NCBI GenBank assembly: GCA_038496445.1
Contig: JALMLS010000322.1
Coordinates: forward strand, 620,001-684,000
Reading direction: 5' to 3'
Length of the DNA: 64,000 nucleotides
Source: Trichosphaerium sp. ATCC 40318
Lineage: Eukaryota > Discosea > Flabellinia > Trichosidae
How positions within the stretch are numbered: position 1 is the stretch's first letter; each line of letters begins with the position of its first letter. The notes beneath the pieces were generated by a model that had not been told where the DNA came from, made no database searches, and saw only the letters and a program-made list of their open reading frames with translations. Of this stretch, positions 11,401 through 21,818 are shown in pieces. The translations under genes and the position numbers were made by a program.

Positions 11401-12488
11401 TTAGGTAGAGGTAGAGCGATGCAAAAGACGTACTGTTGAGTTGATTTACAACAGAATCTTTGGATGCTGACCACGTCATGACACTACGTCCAAGGCTCGA
11501 GAATGTTTTTATGGCTATTATTAGTTAACTAATTATCACGTGATTACTCACCAAAATTCGTTCCAATTGGACCGACATCAAAAGCCTTTACAAAGTTTAT
11601 AGCTACACTTTTTAAGTCTTTCCACTATTGTATGGTTTAGTTTTCTTTTTTTTTGCTGAAAATAAACACTGTACTTGTTCATCTGATGTGGTATTTGTCT
11701 CATCTATGACCAGTACAATATCAAATGATCCTGGGCATATTCTCGAACATTCTCCGTCATCACTATTATATTGAAGGTGAGTACAAAGTTAATTACTTCT
11801 CGAGTACTATTTTTTTGCCACTGAGTCCAAGAAAGCATCGTCAGGGAACTTAGTTGTACTAATAGAAGAAAATTCCCAACTCTCTCCGCTTGCAAAAAGA
11901 ACACTGTATGATTGAGTTTAGTGTTCAAACAAACGAAACTATTGTAAACGTACAAACAAATGTCGTTGTCATTTCTAAAGCACAGTTCATCAACTCGTCC
12001 ATTTTGGGCTTCATTGTAACATGTGCAACCTTTTCGGTTTGCTATCGTAGGTCCCTTTGATACCAGTTGAGGTATTGATGCCCCTATATCAAGTGGAATC
12101 GATTCACATTCACTCGAGCACGTGCGCAAACGTACATTCTAAGATGAGATAGGTTAGCTCGTAAAAGCAGTGACGCGTAGTAGTACCTCTCCATAAAGGT
12201 ATACTTCACTCATTCCATTCTTGTAAGTCCTACCAACCACATAAGCAAACCGAACCTCATGGAAAGCTCGCACCATGCCACGCGGTTGTTGTTGTAGTCA
12301 TAGTACATTTCATCCGCTTCAATGTTACCCTTCAAAGTACAGTTAGCGTGAAAAGGGTTTAAAATGGCTAGTACATTGGTGAAGGGTCGGTTTCGAATGA
12401 CGACCGTTGAGCCAGTAAACCTGTCTCGGCCAGCAGCCATTGACAAGGATACTATGGTACTAAGCACAGTAAAGAGGAGGAGTCGCAT
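8464..12488 (-). CDS. Secreted vWFA/cysteine-repeat surface protein, probably GPI-anchored
   Basis: A multi-exon gene of about 4 kb. The start at 12488 gives a clear signal peptide (MRLLLFTVLSTIVSLSMAAG). A vWFA domain covers about 11730 down to 10980: FDIVLVIDETNTTSDEQV (MIDAS-like DxTxT instead of DxSxS), WKDLKSVAINFVKAFDVGP, and a C-terminal part GSLMVSISIGG. A Cys-rich insert (CDISECCQDGIPCSNACC) lies inside it. Then follow many CTDC-type repeats, C.DG..CT.DSC....G.C...P..C, from about 10830 to 8900, typical of dictyostelid surface proteins. The end is a Thr/Pro stalk (TTAPPQTT units, 8520-8640) and a hydrophobic C-terminus (YLVTLLLLLS), as for a GPI signal. The likely role is adhesion or matrix binding at the cell surface. 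Not all exon borders were resolved. Confidence 0.75.
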
Positions 12489-12939
12489 CACGTGTATGAA
12501 GTATTAATATTTCACCATAACGGGTTTTTTTTGGGTTGGGAATGTTGAATGGGTAAACCCAAAAGCCATCAGTTCACACAAGATGTCGGTACACATAAGA
12601 AGTGGAGTTTTCGCACTAGCTCAGTCCCTTTCGTTTTATCCTAACACTGCTAAGTATCTACCTTTATTTTTTAACCGTCAAAGCCGGGAACACAACTATC
12701 TGTATGGTCGCAAGCTATATTCTAACCAATGTATCTAAAATTGGCAAAGAAGGGTTTTCAAGTTTCTTCCTTTAGGTCGCTAATGATTTGGGATTTAGCT
12801 CTACCTGCTTATGGTAGCCCATTCATTACAAAACTGAAATACTGCTAAACAACATTCTTGAAAGAAACCTTTGATGCCATCTTTGGCCTCTGTTTAAACT
12901 TTTTAGAACTATCCTTTCTCAATCCTACTACTCATTCAC
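12489..12939. other. Intergenic; no gene recognised
   Basis: Upstream region of the surface-protein gene. No supported coding frame or RNA gene. Confidence 0.4.
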
Positions 12940-13168
12940 AATTTAGACAGAGCCCCAAATGGTGGTACGCAGCTCTTGGTCGTGTCAATACAAAAAACGA
13001 AATTGTATTTTTTTTTTTGTAAACCTTGTTTGTATCTCATCATTCTTTTTAGCTTTCATGAGCCCTATCACTGATTACACTTCTCCACTCACCTAATTCA
13101 TGAGAGAGATGTTTGGCGCTTACTGTGATGCTCCACGAAAAGATTCAATATGCGGTTGCTCTTTTCGA
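12940..13168 (+). pseudogene. Truncated genomic duplicate of the M28 aminopeptidase gene
   Basis: About 225 nt aligns with the coding strand of the peptidase gene at 40470-40715. It includes the exon sequence CAGAGCCCCAAATGGTGG, the intron after it (TTGTTTGTATCTCATCATTC), the TTTTTAG acceptor, and the next exon starting at GCTTTCATGAGCCCTATC. It breaks off at GGTTGCTCTT, just before the zinc-ligand histidine. Indels disrupt the frame. Because the intron is kept, the copy arose from DNA rather than from reverse-transcribed RNA. Confidence 0.85.
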
Positions 13169-13411
13169 CGTTAGTTGTCTGCTCATTGTTACTTTTTGAT
13201 TCTACAGTGGCATCACAAAATATTATTCGTTCAAACTCACCGTTTACAAACCTTTTTGTCTGAGTTGACCTTTGTCTCGACATTGCTCACTATGTGGCCA
13301 TTCTGGGTTAAGCTCAACGTAACATTCTCAAGCATGAGAAGAACTGTTCGTCATACTCACTCGAAGGCAAAACGATTAATAGTAGCAACTGGGAAAGATA
13401 ACACTTTAAAT

Positions 13412-14701
13412 TTACAAAGAAATTTTGGGTGTGTTTCCAGTGTAGACTTCATCGTAGCTTGAACTAGAGTCACCAACCTTCATGGCAGCGTAGGAAATCT
13501 ATGTGAACTTTAGGATTTGAACAAAATAACGGAACTTACCGTTGTGCTCGTTGTAGTGTAAGGTCTTTGTACTTTCCACTGCCTAGAATCTAATCAGTTT
13601 TATATTAATCAAACTCAAATATCACGTGACCATTTGTAGATACCAACTTTCATATAAGGACCATGCAAATCATTGAAACAAGTGCCTAATGTTTGTTAAA
13701 ACAAAAACTAACCTAACCGTTACCTACCAACTTTATCTAGAGTCCAAACCTCCTTATTGTTTATCCACATGTTTAAATAACCATCTCCATCATAAGATAA
13801 CCTATTTTCGCGGTTAACATTTGTAAACACTCTGAAGAACATACAGGTGAAAAAAATAAGAAACAACGTAACGTACTTTATGTGCACCACAAAGTCATAC
13901 CAATTTCCTGGTTCAGCTGTCATAAACTGCTTTTCATTTGACCATTTATACTCGAAAGGTTTTGTAATGTTAAGCCTTGAATCCGCACAGTGTGAATAAA
14001 AAATAAAGAAAAAGAGAAAAATCACCTTGGATCACCTCTGGATCTACCATACCAATTTCCTTTGTAAATACTCAATGCAAAAGGAGGATTACGCTAGATC
14101 AAATACACATAAGAAATAAAAAGGAGATATTGTCCAAACTCAATCACGTGGTCCGTACGTAAATTTCGCCAATATTGAATCTTGGTACTCCATGCAATTG
14201 AAAGTGAATTTCTTCATTCGAGAGTTCATCTACGAACAATTTGATATTAAAGAATTGACTTTTAGAAGTAATATTCAACAATGACATATTACCTTGAGAG
14301 TAGTTATGGGGTACTAATATAGAAAAACCAAACCAAACATCATTGCCTTTAGTTTCATTATTCAGAAGCTCACAAAAAAAGTTTTCCAAAGAAAATCACG
14401 GCACCTATTTCGTAGTTACTCCGGCGAGAGAGCTCTGAGCGATAACAAGGTTCACCAGTAGGGCAATATTGAACTAAACGAGGCTCAAAATTTACGCTAA
14501 CCTTGTACAACGCCTACCACCAAACGATGCGCAGTTTCCTTGTCGCTGTACGCACGGCGACACGTATAATTGATAATCACGTGTTCCTGTAGTGGATACT
14601 GACCAAGAGGTAAGATTAACAGCGTTGAAATCATCTTCGAACAGCAGGCCTCCCAATACGCCTATCAGACCTAGGAGAAAGAAAAACAAATGCAGCTGCA
14701 T
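13412..14701 (-). CDS. Secreted polysaccharide lyase (heparin lyase I-like fold)
   Basis: Multi-exon. The start at 14701 gives a signal peptide (MQLHLFFFLLGLIGVLGG), followed by LLFEDDFNAVNLTSWSV, a common opening of secreted jelly-roll carbohydrate enzymes. The key family pieces are in order: CYRSELSRR (substrate-cleft Arg/Glu), DVWFGFSILVPHNY, EPGNWYDFVVHIKY, DGYLNMWINNKEVW, GPYMKVGIYKW, and a final exon ISYAAMKVGDSSSSYDEV. This layout matches the Polysacc_lyase (PF14099-type) family, which cleaves uronate-containing polysaccharides by beta-elimination. Exon joins near the 3' end are in frame (GIYKW|QWKV; TTSTT|ISYA). In a phagotroph it would digest bacterial or algal polymers. The exact substrate cannot be read from the sequence. 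Confidence 0.75.
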
Positions 14702-15021
14702 ATTTGGAATAATATTGGAACTATGTTGAATACAGTGGACCATGCTCACAATTTTCTAGCTATCTCCTCATATAACAAAGTTGAAGATATCCATTCAAGC
14801 TACCTGGGATGAATACGCATTGTGTGGCGGAAGTGAACGAAGTATAACCAATAGTACACTTTTAAATAATGATCAATGTAAAAAGTTTGTTTCACATAGG
14901 TTGGCGGTTGCAGTGGTAAAGGGTGGAGGCACAATTCCGTGGCTTGAAAAAGACCAACAATAATATAATGAAGTGTGAGGGTTACGTCTTTATTGCTAGC
15001 AGTAACAGGTATGCTGAGTGT
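14702..15021. other. Intergenic; no gene recognised
   Basis: A plus-strand frame at 14781-14963 starts with ATG but has no family signal, signal peptide or splice context. I do not call it. Confidence 0.4.
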
Positions 15022-15333
15022 TTAGCAATTGATCAGGCAAATATTGTATTGAGCTTCGCAATTGGTTGAAGATCCTTGGAACAAACATAGGTCAAGTTCA
15101 TCAAGGCATCGATCGTAGCAGTCTTGTCTAGCTTCGCATAATGTTCGCCTGTGCCTACAAGTTTTCCTTCCAATAATTCTAGAACGACAAGCGTTGTATT
15201 GAGCTTGACAATTAGAGTGAAACGCCTGGAAGTATCAGACTACTGTTGAATGAATGGTTTTGTTTGAGCGTACGCTGGTGTAAGTAATGATAGCAAGCAA
15301 TACGATTACAAGAAGGAGAGCAGTGGTATTCAT
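15022..15333 (-). CDS. Small cysteine-rich secreted protein (10 Cys)
   Basis: Two exons, 15274-15333 and 15022-15225, joined by a 48-nt intron with a GTACGC donor and CCAG acceptor. The product is 87 residues. Residues 1-17 are a strong signal peptide (MNTTALLLVIVLLAIIT). The mature part has ten cysteines and an internal echo: NCQAQYNAC near the start, CEARQDCYDRC in the middle, and NCEAQYNIC near the end. Even cysteine number, small size and secretion suggest a disulfide-stabilised helical peptide. No family is recognised, and the function (defence, signalling or digestion) cannot be told. Without the intron the frame stops before the cysteine part. Confidence 0.75.
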
Positions 15334-16166
15334 GTTGGATTTTGTGGAGATAAGTTTTCGTACAGGTGTGAACTTTCCCAATAATACCCAATAAAATACT
15401 ACCCAAAACCTTAAAATGTCTTCCGCGTTCACGTAGGTTTAACACACTGCGTACAACGCTTAGGTAACAAAACCGAAAAGCTGTAAAAACTGAGCGATTT
15501 TCCGGGGCTACAAAGCACCCTTTGCGAGCACGTTGTGTTTAGCACGTTAACACGCGTATATAAAGGAAAGCGATACTGTATCGCGTTCGCTTATTTTTCG
15601 CTAGCAAGTTGTGAGTGATTTCAGTAAATGGTGGATACGTGGTACAAACGTCTTGGATGTAGAAGCTAGTACCTACTCTCTATGTGAGCGAAACTTCGAA
15701 CTGTCGTAAAACAGGACAAACAATCTGCCGGATTTATGAACTTTAACTGACAATGTACGTTTCTAGTTTGCAGTTTTTGAGTTTATGTGCTTAAATACCG
15801 CGAGGCCAAAGTGTTTATGAAGTACCAAATAATTTGTACATTTACGACTTTCAGCTATGGTTTTGTTTATATACTGGACTTTCAGCATTCTTTATCATTT
15901 ACTCTGATTTCGAAAAAAAGTTATGATCATAACTCGTTTAAATAACGAATTTGGCCGTAATATTATAGTCGTAATATCTACGTCTTAACGCCTTTATCTT
16001 GTGATTTGAATAGCTTTTCAATACAGTACTTGAAGACATTGTTGATTGGTTTTGGTTGTTTTCTTACAGCTCAGTTTTAACAAAGTACTGGAGTTGATTA
16101 AAATCGCGAAATAAAGCAGTTTATTGATAGATTCTTTTAGAGTTCGGCCTCCACTGAAAGTCTAGT
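15334..16166. other. Intergenic; no gene recognised
   Basis: No open frame of note. I looked for tRNA and small-RNA signatures and saw none I could defend. A GCGTATATAAAGG box near 15550 resembles a TATA element, but no gene follows it on the plus strand. Confidence 0.4.
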
Positions 16167-17439
16167 TTATGACCAGAACTCAGAACGGAGTCTTTGAAGG
16201 TAGTTTTTCAAGTTAGTCTTTTCAAGGATGAACGATTTAATCTCGTATTCAAATGGTACAGTTGCAAGAGCTTCCAATATACTCCAGACCGTACAATCTA
16301 TATCATGTGGCTTGTCGCCAAGAAAGTAAGGTTTATCATCAAGATAAGCAGAAATAGCTTCTAACATCTCGAAACCGCGCTTAGCTACTTCTGCTCTCTT
16401 GAAGCGTCCCATACCTTGTCCGTATAAAGACTTAAGGACCATAGGTCTTGATAAATACTAAACGCACGTGTCAGGATTATACTCAAAGACTTGAAGAAAT
16501 ATTTCTGTAACAATCTTAACGTACGATGAGAAGCCATCGGAGTGGAATAGATACTCTTCCAAAGTATTCAGGTTGCACGTGATTATAGTAAATTTCATCA
16601 ACTTGCCATCTATAGTATACTAGAACGCTTTTTGTATGGAATTAGAAAACAGGTAAAACGAGGTACATTAGACTTACAAATAGAGTGCTTCTTCAATCAT
16701 TTTCTTGAAGGCATGTGCTTGTGCTTCAATTTTTTTGGAGTAACTTGGTTGCTGTACTTTGAAATGTTGTCTCAGTACTCGAATCATTATCTCGGAGTCT
16801 GGTGTCGCTTCACCATTAAGTACCATCCAAGGCCATTTCCCATTTGGACCAGTGATGAAGTCTACAAACCAATATCAAATAAGAACAAACGTGAAGGTTG
16901 TTGTGCACGTGACAAAATACGAAACCGTGACAAAAAAAATAAATGCAAAAAAAGGCACAAACTAAACGCCTTGCGTCACGTGACCAAAATCGGTACCTCT
17001 ACGAGTTATGTATGGTATACTGTACATACGACAATACATTTCCATTTTCATACAGAAAGGGCTTCCACAAGATGTACTCCACGCCTTTTGGAGTTGAAAG
17101 AGGTAAACTGTATCTTTCTATCACAATAAAATGTTAAAAACGCGCGAAACTCAACACAACAGTGTTTAAATACGCCGATTTTTATGTGAGCGAGTACAAA
17201 ACATAGTTTTATAACGTTTTAACGTACTTTGGCATCTTTAATGGTTGGCGGTACGTATTTTTTTTCTTTTTTGCTCCCACTCAATAAGAAGTACACACAT
17301 ATACTAGCGGCGCCTGTTAAAATAGTTAGACAGTCAAAAAAACGGCTAAAGGCGCGTGTCAAGTACCGATAGCAACTGAGGCTAAAACCCAGTAAGGCTG
17401 ACTAGTTATAATCTGTGGAAGTTCATAGGTGGAACTCAT
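16167..17439 (-). CDS. FAX/metaxin-type GST-like protein with N-terminal membrane anchor
   Basis: Six exons: 17367-17439, 17228-17313, 16997-17117, 16678-16861, 16525-16609 and 16167-16457, giving 279 residues with all junctions in phase. Residues about 15-35 form a TM anchor (YWVLASVAIGAASICVYFLL). A thioredoxin-like N-half follows, TVYLFQLQKAWSTSCGSPFC then MKMEMYCRMYSIPYI. Next comes GPNGKWPWMVLNGE..PDSEIMI, and a helical GST C-half with RRFKRAEV-like and YFLGDKPHDIDCTVWSIL stretches. This is the 'failed axon connections' family order. Members are GST-fold proteins with roles in membranes or detoxification. The divergently spaced SDR gene lies 215 nt away on the same strand. Confidence 0.85.
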
Positions 17440-17654
17440 TCGTGTTTGTTGTCTATCAACTGCTTTTTTTTACAAACCGCTTAATTTCGTTAAGTCTTTA
17501 CAGTTTAAACTCATTTGCCCGATCGAGTAGAATTGTCCCGATCACCGATACTGAGCAACAAGAAATATACATCAACATAAATGAAGGTAGGATACTTTTT
17601 ATCAGTGGTTATCTGGTTGATTCGATTTTATTCCAAAAACTTTAATTTCTTGAA

Positions 17655-18911
17655 TTACATTTTGGCCTTACAGTTACTTCCGCCATCGACAGCGAGTATA
17701 GCACCTGTAACCCAGCGACCTCCAATGCCGCTAAAATAGATACAAGCGGCTGCAATATCTTCAGGTGATCCAATCCTATGAAGAGGGACGTTGGCTACGA
17801 CAGCGTCTTTAAAGTTTTTAAGGGTAGCCTGCGAAAGAAATAGTGAGATAAAACTAATAAGTGGGAATAATTTTCAGATTTTCGAACGTACTGCCATCAT
17901 TTTTGATTGAAAAGGACCTGCGCATATTGCATTACATGTTATGTGATCAGCAGCAAGTCTGTTAGCCAAATGAAGTGTCTACAACGGAATAAGAAACTTT
18001 GCGAAAAAAAAGAAAGGTTTCCTATTTTAAACACAAAGAACTAACGTACCAGCATGTTTACAGCAGCTTTAGATGAAGAGTATGCATAGGTTTCGAGGAG
18101 TGGCGGAGCAAGACCTTACACGTGGATATAAGACATGGCAAAACAAAAATAAACTGAAAATTTGTGAAAAAAATTTGTACCATTGATACTACCAATGTTT
18201 ATGACACGACCAGGATCATTTATAGATGCTCCTGCTGCAAGCAAAGGTTGTAGTTTTTGGGTGAGCAAGAATAGTGCCTTTACGTTCAAGCCAAACAACT
18301 ACAGCAAGGTGTCAATGACAAGACCAAAAAAGTGCAAAGTTTTTTTTTACAAACAATCAAATCCCGAAGGTTTGTAGAATAAAATGGCGTAAGAACCATG
18401 TAATAAAGCGTTTGCGCGAACTAATTACCTTATCAAAAGCAGCGGCTGGGTATGATTCAAACGGTTCGCCCCAAGTACAACCTAGGCTTATTAGTGTTCC
18501 AAATAGCGATCAAATAGGTCTAGTGGAATTTTCCATCCAGAATGGGTCAACGGTATTTTATGACGTACCAGCATTGTTGACAAGTACATGAATGCGCTTT
18601 TCTTTACGCGATACCTCGTTTACAAGCTTTGTAATGTCTGCTTCATTTTGTAAATCTGCTTGAATGGCATAGCATTCGCCTGGTAGCTTATCAGTAAGCT
18701 CTTTGGCAACCTAGTTTTACATTTAAGCAAATAGTGGCATATTTGACGCAAAACGTGTTACCTTGTTAATGACAGCTTCTTTACGCGATGATATATACAC
18801 TCTAGCGCCATTTGCTACAAATCCTGTAGTTATCATCAAACCAACACCTTGGCCGCCTCCAGTAACTACAACCACTTTCCCTTTAACACCAAAAAGGCTT
18901 TGAACGTCCAT
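17655..18911 (-). CDS. Short-chain dehydrogenase/reductase (SDR), RhlG/FabG-like
   Basis: Seven exons: 18762-18911, 18569-18710, 18429-18481, 18181-18298, 18050-18114, 17892-17978 and 17655-17828, giving 262 residues. The start MDVQSLFGVKGKVVVVTGGG is typical. The NAD(P)-binding TGGGQGVG motif, the NNAG motif (split by an intron), the catalytic YxxxK (YAYSSSKAA), and the C-terminal AVDGGS are all present. SDRs reduce or oxidise carbonyl/hydroxyl groups with NAD(P)H. The VANGARVYISSRK segment favours NADP(H). The nearest remembered relatives are beta-ketoacyl reductase-like SDRs; the substrate is not assignable. Confidence 0.92.
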
Positions 18912-19041
18912 ATTGTTGATATAACGGTACAATACAAACTTCCTGGCTTAAAAGCCCATTTATTTTTTAAACACTGTGTGCAGTGTAAGCACTCTTTACA
19001 AGGTAGACCTAAAAGACACGTGCAACTGATTGATCCTACAA

Positions 19042-19692
19042 CTAGTGTTTCAGTTTATCTATTACTTTGTTGCTGTGAGCAATGAAGGCTTGTTGTTCCT
19101 TCAGGCTAACAAGAGAATAAGTGTAAGTTTGATTGAGTTATTGCGTACTTGAGCTTGTTAAACCTTTCAGTTAGCGCTACTAGAGCGTCTTGCTGCGCAA
19201 AAGCTTTTCGTATATCCGCTAAACATACTTTTGGTAGCCACTTTCTAAGAGCGGCGCCAAGCTCCCTGCATTTAATAATTTCACCTTGCGGCCTTCTTCT
19301 GGGAAACAAGCCGACTACGGACTCGTTGGCAGGGAAAACTACAACACTTTCACCAGCACGCGTTGTCTTTCTGACAAAGTTGTCTGTATTGTCCTTTAGT
19401 ACTAGAGGAGACAAAGGAGATTTCTTCGCTATTACTCTGAAATTACTGGTGTTATCTTTAGCAAAGCCTAGCTTTCTTTAGATTTCTTTACAGAGTTGTT
19501 GGTGTTAAAGACTCGTACCGATGTACATGTTTTTTTTAGTGTCTCTAAACACAATAAGATCACCTGTTTTTATACTCTGTAATAACTTAGAACGTTGTAC
19601 GACGTTTCGCGGGAACAAAGAGTAAAACTTACTGTTGCAAGCTTGAAGTGTTGCTTCCTTACTTCTTTTGCGCGTTGTGAATACTCTGCCAT
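19042..19692 (-). CDS. Unrecognised protein with C-terminal helical region
   Basis: I read four coding exons: start MAEYSQRAKEVRKQHFKLAT; then SIKTGDLIVFRDTKKNMYI; then a long exon (19146-19426) that begins AKKSPLSPLVLKDNTDNFVR; and a last exon ending KVIDKLKH. Junctions use GTAAGT, GTACGA and GTACGC donors and stay in phase. The product is about 150 residues, with basic patches (GLFPRRRPQG) and a predicted helical end. No signal peptide or TM. I recognise no family. Confidence 0.65.
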
Positions 19693-19954
19693 TGTAGGGT
19701 TATTGTTTGTTGATGTTTTCGTAGTAAAAACTACGGAGTAGATGCAGTATTAAGGTTGCAAACTTGATTTGATATTAACGTTTCCTTATTTGGAAAGTTC
19801 GAGACGAAAGGTTATCGGCGAATAACTTCTGATTTACTGAACCAACATACTTTATTGTTTCACTGGTCCATCTAGTGATCGTAGTACGAACCGTGTAAGT
19901 TAAGTTTTGCTTGAATGATTTTAAGTCAAAATTTTGTTTTACGATTCCAACGCC

Positions 19955-21537
19955 ATGTCAGAAGACCATATTCATGTCGTAACGCCTACAATTGAGTCAA
20001 CGCCTCTATCTAAATTACTTGGCGTGCCAGTATATCTGAAAATGGATAACGTACAAGCAGCAGGTTAATTTACGCGTATAAACGCTGTACACGATTAATT
20101 TGAGTTGATTCGCTTACCATTTCAAAAGGTAGCTTCAAAACGCGTGGTATTGGCCATCTATGTTCAAAATTGGTACGCAACGATAACTGTAAACATCTCG
20201 TGAGCTCTTCAGGAGGTATGCCACTCGGTTAACAATTTCGTGTTGAAACCACATACGAATTCGTACCGACATTTGCGTTAATTCATTTTCTCCAGGAAAT
20301 GCTGGCTATGCAGCGGCGTATAGCGCTAGAAAATTGAAAACACCAATCACAGTTGTTGTACCGACTACAACACCATCTTACATGCATCAAAGGCTACGTG
20401 ATGAAGGCGCTGAAGGTACGACAAGTGTCACGTCAGCAGTTGGCATTCATTGAAACTCTGACCATCAAATTGTGTTGCTTTCTGTTTATTCTATTCTGTA
20501 GTGGTTGTACATGGTAGTGAGTGGTCTATTGCTCATGAGAAAGCAGTGGAATTAGCAAATCAAGTACGAACTAGAAGCATACTTGACGAGGGCACTAGTT
20601 TTGTCTATTGATTCTGATTTTTTTCGTAAGGATGGGTGGGCTATTGTTCATCCTTTTGAGCATGAAGCTATATGGGAAGGGTCAGTTAAAATAATACGCA
20701 AGATACATAGTAATTAACGCTAATTGATAGACATGAATCTATAATTGTGGAAGCTTGTGATCAACTCAAAGAAAAGCCTGGTGCTATTGTTACAGTTGTA
20801 AGATACTAAAAACAGAGAAAAATTACTTGCTTCTCACACTTGTTTGTAGGTTGGTGGCGGTGGTCTTTTAAATGGTATAATACAAGGTAAAAAGAGAGTA
20901 GGATGGGAAGACGTCCCGATCATTGCTGCAGAAACAAAAGTACTGACAAGCTTAATTAATTAAAGGCTTTGAATTTTTTTTCTCTAGCTTGCTCTATTTT
21001 AACCCTATTTTTTCAAGGGCGCAGATTCTTTGTATCAGTCGGTTAAAGCAAAAGAACTTATTAAGCTTCCTGGCATAACATCAATTGCAGTGACACTAGG
21101 AGCTAGCCAGTAAGAAATACTGTTTTGTTCTTGTAATTTATGTCTGATTTCGGTAGAGTTTCCGCAACTGCCTTTGAAAGAAGTGTAAACTCCAATGTTC
21201 ACACAGCACTGGTGACAGATAGACAAGCTGTTGAAGCAATACAACAATTTTCAGTACATCATAGAGCACTTGTAGAGCCAGCTTGTGCAGCAGGTCTCGC
21301 TATTCTATACACAAAACATGAAGTATTAAAAAAGGTATCCAAGTCAAAAAAAAAAGAAACGTTTGAGCATGCTTTGACATTAACTTCAATTGTAGGTAAA
21401 TCCTTCAAGTATTCTAGTTATTGTTTGTGGAGGAAACATGGTAACTCCAGAAATGGTTTCTCATTGGCTTAAGACAGTAAAAGTAAGTGACTTACAAAGT
21501 GTTTTAAACAAAGCACTTATAACTTTTTTAGCCTTGA
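19955..21537 (+). CDS. SDS: L-serine/threonine dehydratase (PLP-dependent)
   Basis: Exons 19955-20063, 20129-20215, 20296-20415, 20502-20563, 20631-20680, 20731-20797, 20850-20939, 21018-21109, 21157-21334 and 21396-21482, plus a short last exon with stop at 21537. The PLP lysine is in GSFKTRGIGHLC (split by intron 1). SSSGGNAGYAAAYSARKL and the phosphate loop VVGGGGLLNG are complete, and the C-terminal VIVCGGNM is present. Fold-type II enzymes of this kind deaminate serine or threonine to pyruvate or 2-oxobutyrate. The SSSGGNAG version is typical of eukaryotic serine dehydratase rather than biosynthetic threonine deaminase, and no regulatory ACT domain is present. If the last donor is not used, the protein runs on to a stop near 21557. 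Confidence 0.93.
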
Positions 21538-21818
21538 CACAAGACGAAAATCTATAATCCTATTGCAATCTTTAAATGTACCTTTTGTTATTTCTATATA
21601 CTACAATCTCTGTCATTAAACTAGCTACCCTTTTGGTTAAAAATTAAAGTTTTTTTACCCCTCCACGTGCGAAAGGTGTCAGTTTTGTGGTTTTGAGTTA
21701 ATAACAGATGAGTATTGCGGTATTGGCATGTGTATACCATGTTGATTTAGCACAAGTCATATTATGTTTAAATGTTCGCCACAAAGCAGGTTTTGGGATC
21801 CAATCCTAGAATTTGATT

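Noticed and set aside
12940-13168. Retroposed copy of the peptidase
   Set aside because: The intron and acceptor are present, so it cannot come from spliced mRNA.
15270-15280. An 18-nt intron in the small Cys-rich gene
   Set aside because: A GTACGC donor further upstream gives a 48-nt intron in the same phase, which fits the other introns.
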